DNA of 10,728 bases from Deltaproteobacteria bacterium RBG_13_61_14. GTDB taxonomy: Bacteria; RBG-13-61-14. Where the stretch lies: NCBI GenBank assembly GCA_001797815.1, contig MGQK01000114.1, forward strand, positions 5,652 to 16,379, in the 5' to 3' direction. Below the pieces are notes generated by a model that saw nothing but the letters and a program-made list of their open reading frames with translations, was not told where the DNA came from and did no database searches. Below are positions 1 through 6,654 of this stretch, piece by piece (within the stretch, counting starts at the first letter, position 1; each line of letters opens with the position of its first letter). Made by a program: the position numbers and the translations under genes.

Positions 1-109
1 TCCTGGTCTGGGCCGTGTCTTTATATAGGAAAGGGAGAAAAGGATCGAGGGCGGGATAAGACTCTCCCCCTGTCACTTTGCCACCTTGACAACTTGCCGA
101 CTTCTAGCG

Positions 110-179
110 GCCGAGGTCGCTCACCGGCTCGAGCCGCGCACTGTCAATCCGCGGGTCGGCGGTTCACCCCGAACCCGTG
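110..179 (+). pseudogene. tRNA-like relic (anticodon-like GTC), 3' acceptor strand missing
   Basis: Seen: the segment folds like the body of a tRNA. Positions 110-116 (GCCGAGG) sit where a 5' acceptor strand would be. A D-stem GCTC/GAGC (119-122/131-134) encloses a loop with GG. An anticodon stem of 4 of 5 pairs (136-140/148-152) carries the seven-base loop CTGTCAA, which would put GTC (Asp) at the anticodon. A five-base variable region follows. The T-arm start GGCGGTTC (158-165) pairs 4 of 5, counting one G-T wobble, with 175-179, but its loop is 12 nt rather than 7, as if ACCCC (166-170) had been inserted. The bases after 179 do not complement the acceptor strand. Inference: a decayed tRNA of Asp or Asn ancestry, not functional. 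Chance resemblance cannot be fully excluded, although many tRNA-invariant positions are kept. Confidence 0.45.
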
Positions 180-188
180 AAAAAATGT

Positions 189-218
189 TTGACAAAGTCT
201 CTTTCGCTTTGCTATTTT
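189..218 (+). promoter_or_regulatory. Sigma70-type promoter of the acyl-CoA synthetase gene
   Basis: A perfect -35 box TTGACA (189-194) is followed after 18 nt by TATTTT (213-218), which is preceded by TGC and so forms an extended -10. The predicted start near 225 leaves a leader of about 125 nt before the synthetase ATG. It lies about 10 nt downstream of the tRNA-like relic. This is a prediction from consensus match only. The remaining bases of 1-348 show no further recognisable element or convincing gene. Confidence 0.5.
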
Positions 219-348
219 TATCTCTCGACGATACCGCTTGGATTGAGCGAGGAAGGTGGGGATCGTGGACGAAGTTGGAATTGCTCCAAGAATCCGATCG
301 CCAGAGTCCGGTTCTGGGTAGAGAGAAGTTAGAAAGGGAGAGGAAGTC

Positions 349-2202
349 ATGGGAACCTATTTACGCGATCTCAAGGAAAAGCCGTGGTTTGGAGAGTACC
401 ACCTCTGCCGGATGGCCACTACCTTGGCGCCCTACCCGCAAATTCCGGTTTATCATTTTCTGGAAGCCGCGGCCCGGGATTACCCGGATTCGGGGGTGGT
501 CCAAGCCGGCTTCGAGCTTTCCTACCCGCAAATCCGGGACCAGGCCTTTCGGCTGGCGACCGCCCTGGCTGCCCTGGGGATTAAGAAAGGGGACCGGGTC
601 GCCACCATTCTTCCCACCTCCATTCAGTTCATCCTCGCGGATTACGCCATTTCCCGGGCCGGGGCCGTTCACATTCCCAGCAGTTTCCTGGAGCCGGAAT
701 CCGTCTTGCTCCACAAGTTCCAGGAGGGCGCGCCCCAGGCCTTGATTTGCATGGTGGAGGAGTTGGGGGTGAGCGTGGAGAGCGCCAAGTCCTTGGCCCA
801 TAAATCCGGGATCCCCAATATGATCTTGACCCGACGGGATGATTATTCCCCTACGCCTCCGGAACCCAAGGAGATTGCCAACGTTCTCTGGCTCCGGGAC
901 CTGATTGCAAAATCTCCCGCGAGCCCGCCGGAACTGGACCTCGACCCGGATCGTGATCTGGAGACCCTGCTCTTTACCGGCGGGACCACCGGCCTGCCCA
1001 AGGGGTGCATGCTCACCCACAAAAACATTGTAGCCAATGCGATGCAGTCCAAAGCCACTTTTGGCCCCCTCGCGGATCTTTTGGGAGAGAAGTTCTCGGT
1101 TCTGATCGGCATTCCTTTCTATCATGCCTATGGCCATATCATCATGCATACCATCACTCACATTGGAGCGACCCAATTGTTGGTGATGGATCCCCGGGAC
1201 ACCCGGTCCCTGATCCAGATGATCAAGGAGTATTTCCCGATCCTGCAGTTCGGCGTGCCCACCCAATACATGAAGATGCTAAAAGAAGAATTGAAAGGCG
1301 TAAATATCCTGGGCGTTTCCGGCTCCGCCGCCCTCCCTCCGGAAATCCAGGAGCAGTTTGAGAAGAGGTCCGGAGGGGGGGTGCTGGAGGGCTACGGCCT
1401 GTCCGAATGCGCTCCCAATACCCACCTGAACCCTTCGCTGGTGATCCGCCTGACCGGCGGCCGGGACAAGGCATGGCTTTTTCAACAAGTGGATAAGCTC
1501 TACCCGTTCCTGGTAAAGGTCATGACCCGCGTCCGAAAGCATGTTGACGCGAAAACGATGGGCAAGGTGTTCGCCCGGATCTTGCCCCTGATGATGCGCC
1601 AGGCCGCGAAACCCGAGCGCAAAAAGGACGAGAAAAAGGGGAGTATCGGCATCCCCTTTGTGGATACCGAGATCAAGGTCGTGGATGAGGCCGGCAAAGA
1701 GCTGACCTATGAGGAATTGTTGGAGGGCAAGTCGGGAGAGATGCTGCTCAACGGTCCGCAAAGGATGCTCGGCTATTGGCCCAAACCCGGCTCGGGGCTT
1801 GAGCCCGATGGATACGTGCGGACCGGCGACGTCGTCCGCATGGACCCCAATGGCTACTTCTACGTGGTGGACCGAATCAAGGACATGATCAATGTCTCGG
1901 GCTTGAAGGTGTATTCCCGGGAGATTGACGACCTGCTCTACACCCACCCCGCGGTGGAATTGGCCGCGACTATTGGCGTCCCGGATCCGGAAAGGAATGG
2001 AAGCGAACGAGTCAAAATCTTCATTCAACTGAAGTCCGAATTTCAGGGCAAGTTGACGCCGGAGCAGATTTTCACATTCCTTCAGGATAAAGTTCCCAAA
2101 TACGCCCAGCCGTCCGGAATCGAATTCCTGCCGGAATTGCCGGTGACCGGCGTGGGCAAAGTTGACAAGAAGAGCTTAAGGAAGGCCATAGTTGAAAAAT
2201 AG
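349..2202 (+). CDS. AMP-forming acyl-CoA synthetase (long-chain fatty acid-CoA ligase-like)
   Basis: Activates a carboxylic acid to its CoA thioester via an acyl-AMP intermediate; the cytoplasmic or membrane-associated location is inferred. All core motifs of the ANL superfamily are visible in the 617-aa product: the phosphate-binding loop TGGTTGLPKG (about residues 210-219), GYGLSEC (348-354), YVRTGD (489-494), the hinge region DRIKDMINVSGLKVYSREID (508-527), and the C-terminal GVGKVDKK with the probable catalytic Lys604. Between GYGLSEC and GSIGIP (431 on), where about 20 residues are usual, there are about 75. The extra part is helical-looking and strongly basic, ending in KPERKKDEKK. The ATG follows a GGGAG Shine-Dalgarno at 336-340 (8-nt gap). 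The fatty-acid-type substrate is a guess; aromatic or alicyclic acids are equally possible. The gene appears to be its own unit, since the next gene has a separate promoter. Confidence 0.93.
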   Translation: MGTYLRDLKEKPWFGEYHLCRMATTLAPYPQIPVYHFLEAAARDYPDSGVVQAGFELSYPQIRDQAFRLATALAALGIKKGDRVATILPTSIQFILADYAISRAGAVHIPSSFLEPESVLLHKFQEGAPQALICMVEELGVSVESAKSLAHKSGIPNMILTRRDDYSPTPPEPKEIANVLWLRDLIAKSPASPPELDLDPDRDLETLLFTGGTTGLPKGCMLTHKNIVANAMQSKATFGPLADLLGEKFSVLIGIPFYHAYGHIIMHTITHIGATQLLVMDPRDTRSLIQMIKEYFPILQFGVPTQYMKMLKEELKGVNILGVSGSAALPPEIQEQFEKRSGGGVLEGYGLSECAPNTHLNPSLVIRLTGGRDKAWLFQQVDKLYPFLVKVMTRVRKHVDAKTMGKVFARILPLMMRQAAKPERKKDEKKGSIGIPFVDTEIKVVDEAGKELTYEELLEGKSGEMLLNGPQRMLGYWPKPGSGLEPDGYVRTGDVVRMDPNGYFYVVDRIKDMINVSGLKVYSREIDDLLYTHPAVELAATIGVPDPERNGSERVKIFIQLKSEFQGKLTPEQIFTFLQDKVPKYAQPSGIEFLPELPVTGVGKVDKKSLRKAIVEK

Positions 2203-2292
2203 GGACCGTCGTCACCTATTTTCCATACCCTGGAACGGTCTATCGTTGATGGAGGGGGCGGTGAATCCGTCCGGAGAATGCCCTCCAAGACT

Positions 2293-2321
2293 TTGACTGG
2301 CTCAAAACGATGCGCTACAGT
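2293..2321 (+). promoter_or_regulatory. Putative promoter of the exported unknown protein gene
   Basis: TTGACT (2293-2298), a 17-nt spacer, then TACAGT (2316-2321): 5 of 6 and 4 of 6 consensus matches. The predicted transcription start near 2328 lies downstream of the ATG at 2310. This supports the ATG at 2394, which directly precedes a signal peptide, as the true start. Consensus match only. Confidence 0.35.
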
Positions 2322-2393
2322 TTGGCCCAGGGGGGCTCCCTTTTGCGCGCTCAACCGGGCTATTGTTTAGTTGCGCATCACCAGGCCATTCTG

Positions 2394-3722
2394 ATGAAAC
2401 CCGGAAGAAGTCATTTCTTGGCGGCAATCCTGATCCTGGGATTGGTTCTGCCGTCCCCTTTCCAGGCGGAGATCAAAACTATCCAGAGGGTGGACGATCC
2501 GGTGGTGATGGAAAGCAGGGTCTTGACCGCCCTGCTCAAAAGTCCCCTTGACCGCCTGGCCTTGGTGGCCCGAACCGGCGAGGTCTGGGCCCCGATCCCC
2601 TTCCAGATTGACGAGAAAAAGCCCGACGGCAGTTACGCCTTTACTTTTGGTCCCCTGGCGGGCCCGGACCCGGACCCCACCCTTGACGCCAACGATGAAC
2701 TGGTGTTCATGGTCAAGGACACCGGCGACCGGGTGGAGGACCAGAAGTGGCCCGAGGCCGCGGAAGCGGTCATGGAGATCGAGGTCCGCGATCCCAAGAA
2801 CGGGCAGAAGGGCTGGGCTTACCTGGTCCGCTTCTCCGGCCCGGCGCCTCGCTCCCAGGATGATTACATCCAGGTCGAGACCGACCCGGCCTCTAACTAC
2901 CGCAAGATCATCACCTACGAGTATGTCATGGGCGGCCCCTCGAATGTCATCTACCCGGACTATATGGCGGCCCGGGAATTGCCGAACGGCCGGCCCGGGG
3001 TGGACGTGTTGGACCGTCTGAAAATGCGGGGAGAATTCGTCTTGCCCATGGGACTTTCCATTCCCTTGATCTTCGATGAGATGGCCAAGTCCAAAGACAA
3101 GGGCTTGATTGACGGCCCGGTCCGGGTGCTGCTTCTGGCCGAGGGTTACCTGGAGTTGGCCAAATTCATCAAGATCAAGGGCGAGGGCTATTCGCTGATT
3201 TCCTACTATGTCAACCACATGATCTGGCCCATGGCGATGGAGTTGCCCATGGCCCGCTTGCTCAAGATTGAAAACTTTTACGGATACCTGGACTTTAACC
3301 AGAATGTCTTTGGCTCCTGCAGCTTCAGCGCGGCCAACCCCTATAATAAGGACGTGGTCTTTGATGGGCACATGAGCGAGGCGGAAAAGAAACTCGATAC
3401 CGAGACGAACATAGACTGGAACGCCGGCTTCGGGCCGCAGGGCGCGATTATTCACCGATTGTATTTTGACCCCAGACCAGCGGTGAGCAAGCAGCTCCAT
3501 TATTTTATTGACGACGCGACCATCCAGGATCCGCCCGAGGACTTCCCGGGAGTCTTCGGCGCCGGCTATCACCTGGTGTTCCCCGAAGAGTTGCTGCCTC
3601 AATCCACGGTTTACCAATACTACTACTTCCTGAGTCGTCTTCGACCCGAAGAAGTCTCCCGCATTCTCGACATCCTCGATCATCCGGTGGAGGTCCGGGT
3701 CAAGGCCAGGGTTGGCCCTTAA
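2394..3722 (+). CDS. Exported protein of unknown function (442 aa)
   Basis: I do not recognise a family with certainty. The start at 2394 is chosen because it opens a textbook Sec signal peptide: basic MKPGR, hydrophobic core LAAILILGLVLP, small residues and a likely cut after FQA (about residue 25). The longer frame from 2310 would put 28 unrelated residues in front of it and would begin inside the putative promoter. The mature part (about 417 aa) starts with a region containing PFQIDE (69-74) and DANDELVFMVKDTGDR (98-113), and looks rich in beta strands. It is acidic and aromatic-rich, with Tyr clusters (ITYEYVMG, YQYYYFLSR). It has a single Cys (309) and no CxxCH haem motif or transmembrane helix. 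It is therefore probably a soluble periplasmic or surface protein, perhaps binding a ligand. The Shine-Dalgarno is weak. Its position beside an acyl-CoA synthetase and a periplasmic dehydrogenase fits a role in handling an external substrate, but this is speculation. Confidence 0.82.
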   Translation: MKPGRSHFLAAILILGLVLPSPFQAEIKTIQRVDDPVVMESRVLTALLKSPLDRLALVARTGEVWAPIPFQIDEKKPDGSYAFTFGPLAGPDPDPTLDANDELVFMVKDTGDRVEDQKWPEAAEAVMEIEVRDPKNGQKGWAYLVRFSGPAPRSQDDYIQVETDPASNYRKIITYEYVMGGPSNVIYPDYMAARELPNGRPGVDVLDRLKMRGEFVLPMGLSIPLIFDEMAKSKDKGLIDGPVRVLLLAEGYLELAKFIKIKGEGYSLISYYVNHMIWPMAMELPMARLLKIENFYGYLDFNQNVFGSCSFSAANPYNKDVVFDGHMSEAEKKLDTETNIDWNAGFGPQGAIIHRLYFDPRPAVSKQLHYFIDDATIQDPPEDFPGVFGAGYHLVFPEELLPQSTVYQYYYFLSRLRPEEVSRILDILDHPVEVRVKARVGP

Positions 3723-3765
3723 AACCTCACCTCATCGGCCAAGTGTCAACAACTCCAAGTCGGCA

Positions 3766-3911
3766 GGGTGAACGACATAAATGGTGGAATTTCGTGGGCC
3801 TTTGTAGGGGCGATCCTTGTCATCGCCCTGAATCCTGCGTAATGGCAAGGGGGGGGCGAATACAAGATTCGCCCCTACATCCGCACCAACTACCATTTAT
3901 GTCGCACACCC
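3766..3911. repeat. MITE-like palindromic element, 146 bp
   Basis: Terminal inverted repeats of 20 bp with 18 matches (GGGTGnnCGACATAAATGGT) occupy 3766-3785 and, as reverse complement, 3892-3911. Inside, a second pair of arms, GTAGGGGCGAnnCTTG (3804-3819) and its complement (3863-3878), continues the symmetry with a 5-nt offset. Each inner arm also forms its own hairpin: GGGCGAT/ATCGCCC (3808-3814/3822-3828) and a perfect 9-bp stem GGGGCGAAT/ATTCGCCCC (3853-3861/3867-3875). No ORF within it is convincing and no clear target-site duplication is visible. The architecture (TIRs, AT-rich ends, no coding) fits a non-autonomous miniature transposable element or a dispersed palindromic repeat. It fills most of the gap 3723-4008 between the exported protein and the small Cys protein, and could act as a terminator for the former. 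Confidence 0.65.
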
Positions 3912-3922
3912 AAACGATCACT

Positions 3923-3951
3923 TTGATTTCTGCAAAGGGATTTAGTAAAGT
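3923..3951 (+). promoter_or_regulatory. Putative promoter of the small Cys protein gene
   Basis: TTGATT (3923-3928), a 17-nt spacer, then TAAAGT (3946-3951), each matching 4 of 6 consensus bases. It begins 12 nt after the right end of the MITE-like element, so the insertion sits immediately upstream of the promoter. Weak consensus evidence only. Confidence 0.25.
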
Positions 3952-4008
3952 AACCCGAATCGGGGCGGGTGTCGTCCTTTTCCCTGAATTTCAAGAAAGG
4001 AGAGAAAA

Positions 4009-4191
4009 ATGGCGGAATCGAGTTGCTCCCATTGTCCTTTTCGCGCCAGATACGATAAAAACCCGAAATCCATCATCGGGCGGATCTGGCGATGGCACAT
4101 CAACTGGTGTCCGGGTTGGAAGGCTTATATGAAGTCTTTGCCCGGGGACCAAAGAGCCAAAGTGGCAGCCCAATATCATCTCAAGACCTAA
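4009..4191 (+). CDS. Small cysteine-containing protein (60 aa), unknown function
   Basis: A short but credible gene: AGGAG (3998-4002) lies 6 nt before the ATG, and the product has a highly constrained look. It contains C6-x2-C9 in SSCSHCPFRARY, then the aromatic, basic segment GRIWRWHINWCPGWKAYMKSLP (about residues 24-45) with His30 and Cys34, and a charged tail. There is no signal peptide or membrane helix. Cys6, Cys9, Cys34 and His30 could together bind a metal, but this is inferred from residue spacing alone. I believe similar CPFRA...RWHI..CPGWK proteins occur in Desulfobacterota, but I cannot name a family. It stands alone between the MITE-like element and a hairpin repeat, with no operon partner. 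Confidence 0.72.
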   Translation: MAESSCSHCPFRARYDKNPKSIIGRIWRWHINWCPGWKAYMKSLPGDQRAKVAAQYHLKT

Positions 4192-4259
4192 ATTAGGGAC
4201 AGGCATTCATGCGGCGCGGCGGCACCCTGAAATCATGAAAATGCCTTTGCCGCCGGGAA

Positions 4260-4305
4260 TCACCCTCTCCCTTCCCTCTCCCCTCGAGGGAGAGGGTTAG
4301 GGTGA
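4260..4305. repeat. Hairpin repeat, perfect 9-bp stem with nested outer arms
   Basis: CCCTCTCCC (4274-4282) and GGGAGAGGG (4288-4296) form a perfect stem with loop CTCGA. Outer arms TCACCCT (4260-4266) and AGGGTGA (4299-4305) add seven further pairs with an asymmetric bulge. Repeats of this CTCTCCC...GGGAGAG type are, to my knowledge, scattered between genes in many proteobacterial genomes. No U-tract follows, so a Rho-independent terminator is not evident, though the structure could still stop transcription or protect RNA ends between the small protein and the dehydrogenase operon. Confidence 0.6.
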
Positions 4306-4340
4306 AGAATTGGCCGTTCTATCTATGGTCTATTTGATTC

Positions 4341-4345
4341 GGAGG
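4341..4345 (+). promoter_or_regulatory. Ribosome binding site fixing a GTG start
   Basis: GGAGG lies 7 nt before GTG at 4353. No in-frame ATG is available that would keep the twin-arginine signal, so this site decides the start of the small subunit gene. Confidence 0.7.
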
Positions 4346-4352
4346 TGATCGT

Positions 4353-4910
4353 GTGACCGTCACGAGAAGAACATTTATCCGATGGACCTCGTTGAGCCTG
4401 GGGGCGCTGGTAGGTCCCTGGAGCATCGCCGGAAGAAAAGGTTATGCCGCCACCAAGGATTCGCCGGAGTTAGAGTTCCTCACGCCTTCGGAATATCGTT
4501 ACCTCAACAAGCTGGCCCGCGAGGTCATCCCCGACGAGCCGGTCCTTTCCGGAGAGGTGGATGTGGCCAAGAACATTGATCGGTTCTTTGCTCAAACCAA
4601 CACCGCTCCGGATTTCCTGATCATGCTCCGGTTCCTGCGCCTCATCCGGCTGGCAGACCCGGTTTTCCCCCTCCTGCAAAGAATCTCGCCCCTGCTTGCC
4701 GAAGACGTCATCAGCTTCCAGCGCACCATCTGCTTCCTGGGCTATTACAGCGATGCCAACGGGGAGGCGGATCTGCCGGCCGAGAAGCGAGTGGTCTGGC
4801 CCCGGCTCGGATACGATGGGCCCAAGGGTGAAGACTGGTTCCCGCCGGACAAGGAAGTTCAGCTCGACCGCTCGATCCTGAAGGACCGGGTTCAGGAGGA
4901 AGGGGCATGA
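4353..4910 (+). CDS. Tat-exported small subunit of a GMC dehydrogenase (gluconate 2-dehydrogenase subunit 3-like)
   Basis: Begins with a GTG codon. The N-terminus carries a twin-arginine motif, TRRTFIR (residues 4-10), a modest hydrophobic stretch (SLSLGALVGPW) and a likely cleavage near GYA-A (32), so the protein should leave the cytoplasm folded via Tat. The mature part starts with FLTPSEYRYLNKLAREVIP, typical of the gluconate 2-dehydrogenase subunit 3 family, and ends with FLGYYSDA...VWPRLGYDGP (129-156), also family-like. At 185 aa it has the usual size. The gene overlaps the next one by 4 bp (ATGA at 4907-4910), implying translational coupling and a complex. In characterised FAD-dependent sugar dehydrogenases the analogous gamma subunit supplies the Tat signal for a catalytic subunit that has none, and the same arrangement is seen here. 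Family assignment is by motif recognition, not alignment. Confidence 0.83.
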   Translation: MTVTRRTFIRWTSLSLGALVGPWSIAGRKGYAATKDSPELEFLTPSEYRYLNKLAREVIPDEPVLSGEVDVAKNIDRFFAQTNTAPDFLIMLRFLRLIRLADPVFPLLQRISPLLAEDVISFQRTICFLGYYSDANGEADLPAEKRVVWPRLGYDGPKGEDWFPPDKEVQLDRSILKDRVQEEGA

Positions 4911-6598
4911 TTATCAGCTACCAGGATTTGGCGGCCGGCAAGACGGTAGGCCCGGTGGATGTGTGTATCATCGGCTCGGGCGCGGGCGGCTCGACCATGG
5001 CCTTTTACCTGGCCCAGGCCGGGTATTCCGTGGTGGTGCTGGAAAAGGGCGGCTATTTTCCGTCCGAGGAACTGGGCCGCAAAGAGGTCGCCTTGCTTAC
5101 CCGGACCCAGGCCATGACCATCTTCACCCCCACCACCGGCGAGCATACCCGGGTCTCTCTGATTGCGGGCGAGTGTTACGGCGGAGGCACCCTGGCCGCG
5201 GAGGGCGCGGCGTTTGACTTCCCGGACGTGATCAAGGACGACTGGGAAAAGCTGGGGCTGAAATCATTCAGCCGCTCGAACCCAAAGCTTGACACCTGGA
5301 TGGACGAGCTCAACCAATTGCTTTCGGTCAAGCCCATGGCCTGGGAATTCCAAAACCGCAACAACCAGCTCCTGGCCATTGCCGCGGAGCGGGAGGGGTT
5401 GCCCTGGGAGCCTTCGCGCCGGGCGGTGACGTATTGCATGCGCTGCGGCAATTGCACCCAGGGCTGCCGCTACGGGGTGAAGCAGGATTCCGCGGTCACT
5501 TTCCTGGCCTGGTCTCATGAATACCAGACGCAAATTTTTGTGGGGGCCAAGGCGGAAAAAATCCAGATCCATTACGCCGGACCCGAGGACCAGGAATACC
5601 GGGAGCGACTGCAAAAGGCGCGGGGCGCGGCGGCGGAAGATCTCCGGAGGGAGTTGGAACAGCGGGCGAAACCATTCCCGGCCAAATTCACCGTCACCGC
5701 CGGCGTCACCGACCGCAAGGCCCCGCCTCCCCGCAACCGGCCGGCGGAGAGCAAGACCCTGACCGTCCACGCCCGCCAGCTCGTGCTCGCGGCCGGGCCG
5801 CTCGGGAGCTCGCGCCTGCTGATGAAGAGCGGGATCAACCCCCACCGGGTGGTGGGCAAGCGTTTTACCACCCATCCCTCGGCCTTCACCCTCGCCCGCT
5901 TTCCCAAGAAGGTGCTGCTCCGGGGCTGGGACGGGATGTTATGCTCCATGGAAATTCATCATTTCGGGGACCATAACCGCGACCAGTCTTATTATCAGCC
6001 GGAGCGACACGGCTTTTTAATCGAGGCGGCGCTGTCCCTGCCCTGGGGCATGGCCAACATGACCCCCGGCGTCGGCCGGGAACACCTGGACCGGATGCAG
6101 CACCTGAACTATTTCGGCGGGTGCGAGATGATCACCAAAAGCGACGCCTCTGGCGAGATCACCCCGGAAGAAATCAAGTTCGAAATGTCGGAGACGGACA
6201 ATGAGCGGATGCTCTTTGGCAGCTGGATCATGTCCCGGCTCATGTTCCGGGTGGGGGCGCAGGAGGTTTTTACCGGGCTGCCCGGCTTGATCCTCAAGTC
6301 TCCCACTCAACTCGATGAAATCTACAAATATCGGCGCGGAAAGAAAAAAGGGTTCCTGCTCAAGCAGGCCAACCTCTATTCCGGCCACATCTTCGGCGGG
6401 TGTATCATGGGCAAGGACCCCCGGCAATCCTTCGCCGACGAGACCGGAGAATGCCACGAGATCAAGGGCCTCTGGGTGGCGGACGGCTCCGCCTTCCCGA
6501 CCAACACCGGAGTCAATTGCCTGATGTCCATCACCCTGGTGGCCCGCAAGATTGCCGATGACTTTATCCAAAAGACGCAAAGCTCTCCCCCCCAATAA
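4907..6598 (+). CDS. GMC-family FAD oxidoreductase with a CxxCxxCxxxC cluster
   Basis: Catalytic flavoprotein of 563 aa, probably an alcohol, sugar or hydroxy-compound dehydrogenase. Seen: the FAD-binding Rossmann motif VDVCIIGSGAGGS (17-29) with Glu46 ending the second strand; AAGPLGSSRLL (295-305); and the GMC C-terminal signature with GHIFGGCIMG (492-501) and GLWVADGSAFPTNTGVN (521-537). His493 and Asn537 match the usual catalytic His plus His/Asn pair. Cysteines at 177, 180, 183 and 187 (CMRCGNCTQGC) have the spacing of a 4Fe-4S site and could pass electrons out of the flavin. A charged, helix-forming insertion with a proline-rich end (about 224-283) separates the FAD-domain strands. There is no signal peptide, so the partner subunit encoded just upstream probably carries it out via Tat. 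No cytochrome subunit follows, so the electron acceptor is unknown. AGGAGG at 4894-4899 precedes the ATG. Confidence 0.92.
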   Translation: MIISYQDLAAGKTVGPVDVCIIGSGAGGSTMAFYLAQAGYSVVVLEKGGYFPSEELGRKEVALLTRTQAMTIFTPTTGEHTRVSLIAGECYGGGTLAAEGAAFDFPDVIKDDWEKLGLKSFSRSNPKLDTWMDELNQLLSVKPMAWEFQNRNNQLLAIAAEREGLPWEPSRRAVTYCMRCGNCTQGCRYGVKQDSAVTFLAWSHEYQTQIFVGAKAEKIQIHYAGPEDQEYRERLQKARGAAAEDLRRELEQRAKPFPAKFTVTAGVTDRKAPPPRNRPAESKTLTVHARQLVLAAGPLGSSRLLMKSGINPHRVVGKRFTTHPSAFTLARFPKKVLLRGWDGMLCSMEIHHFGDHNRDQSYYQPERHGFLIEAALSLPWGMANMTPGVGREHLDRMQHLNYFGGCEMITKSDASGEITPEEIKFEMSETDNERMLFGSWIMSRLMFRVGAQEVFTGLPGLILKSPTQLDEIYKYRRGKKKGFLLKQANLYSGHIFGGCIMGKDPRQSFADETGECHEIKGLWVADGSAFPTNTGVNCLMSITLVARKIADDFIQKTQSSPPQ

Positions 6599-6620
6599 GC
6601 GAAACCGATCTCATCCCCTT

Positions 6621-6647
6621 AACGGCTGGCGCGCCGTTCCGCCAACC
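6621..6647. terminator. Possible bidirectional hairpin between convergent genes
   Basis: The 56-bp gap between the GMC gene and the MetE-like gene holds two alternative stems: AACGGC/GCCGTT (6621-6626/6633-6638) and GGCTGGCG/CGCCAACC (6624-6631/6640-6647, 7 of 8 pairs), around the palindrome GGCGCGCC. There is no U-tract on either strand. Its placement between converging genes suggests termination, but the structure is modest. Confidence 0.3.
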
Positions 6648-6654
6648 CTCGTCC

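Noticed and set aside
3-59. Possible C-terminal tail of an upstream gene (LVWAVSLYRKGRKGSRAG then stop)
   Set aside because: It looks like the end of a membrane protein, but 18 residues without any context cannot be told from chance, and another frame also reaches a stop at 28.
86-91. TTGACA as an additional -35 box
   Set aside because: No acceptable -10 at 15-19 nt; the sequence there (GGCCGA region) is GC-rich and belongs to the tRNA-like relic.
86-745. Plus-strand open frame of 219 codons overlapping the synthetase start
   Set aside because: Low-complexity Pro/Arg/Ser composition, no ribosome binding site, and it overlaps a well-supported enzyme in another frame.
2251-2286. GGAGGG/CCCTCC inverted repeat after the synthetase as a terminator
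   Set aside because: Only 6 pairs around a 24-nt loop and no T-tract; not convincing.
2367-3683. Long minus-strand open frame opposite the exported protein
   Set aside because: High-GC shadow frame rich in His/Gly/Val with no motif; the plus-strand gene has a signal peptide and promoter.
3743-4132. Plus-strand open frame across the palindromic element and the small protein gene
   Set aside because: It runs through the inverted repeats and has no ribosome binding site; the better-supported 60-aa gene uses a different frame.
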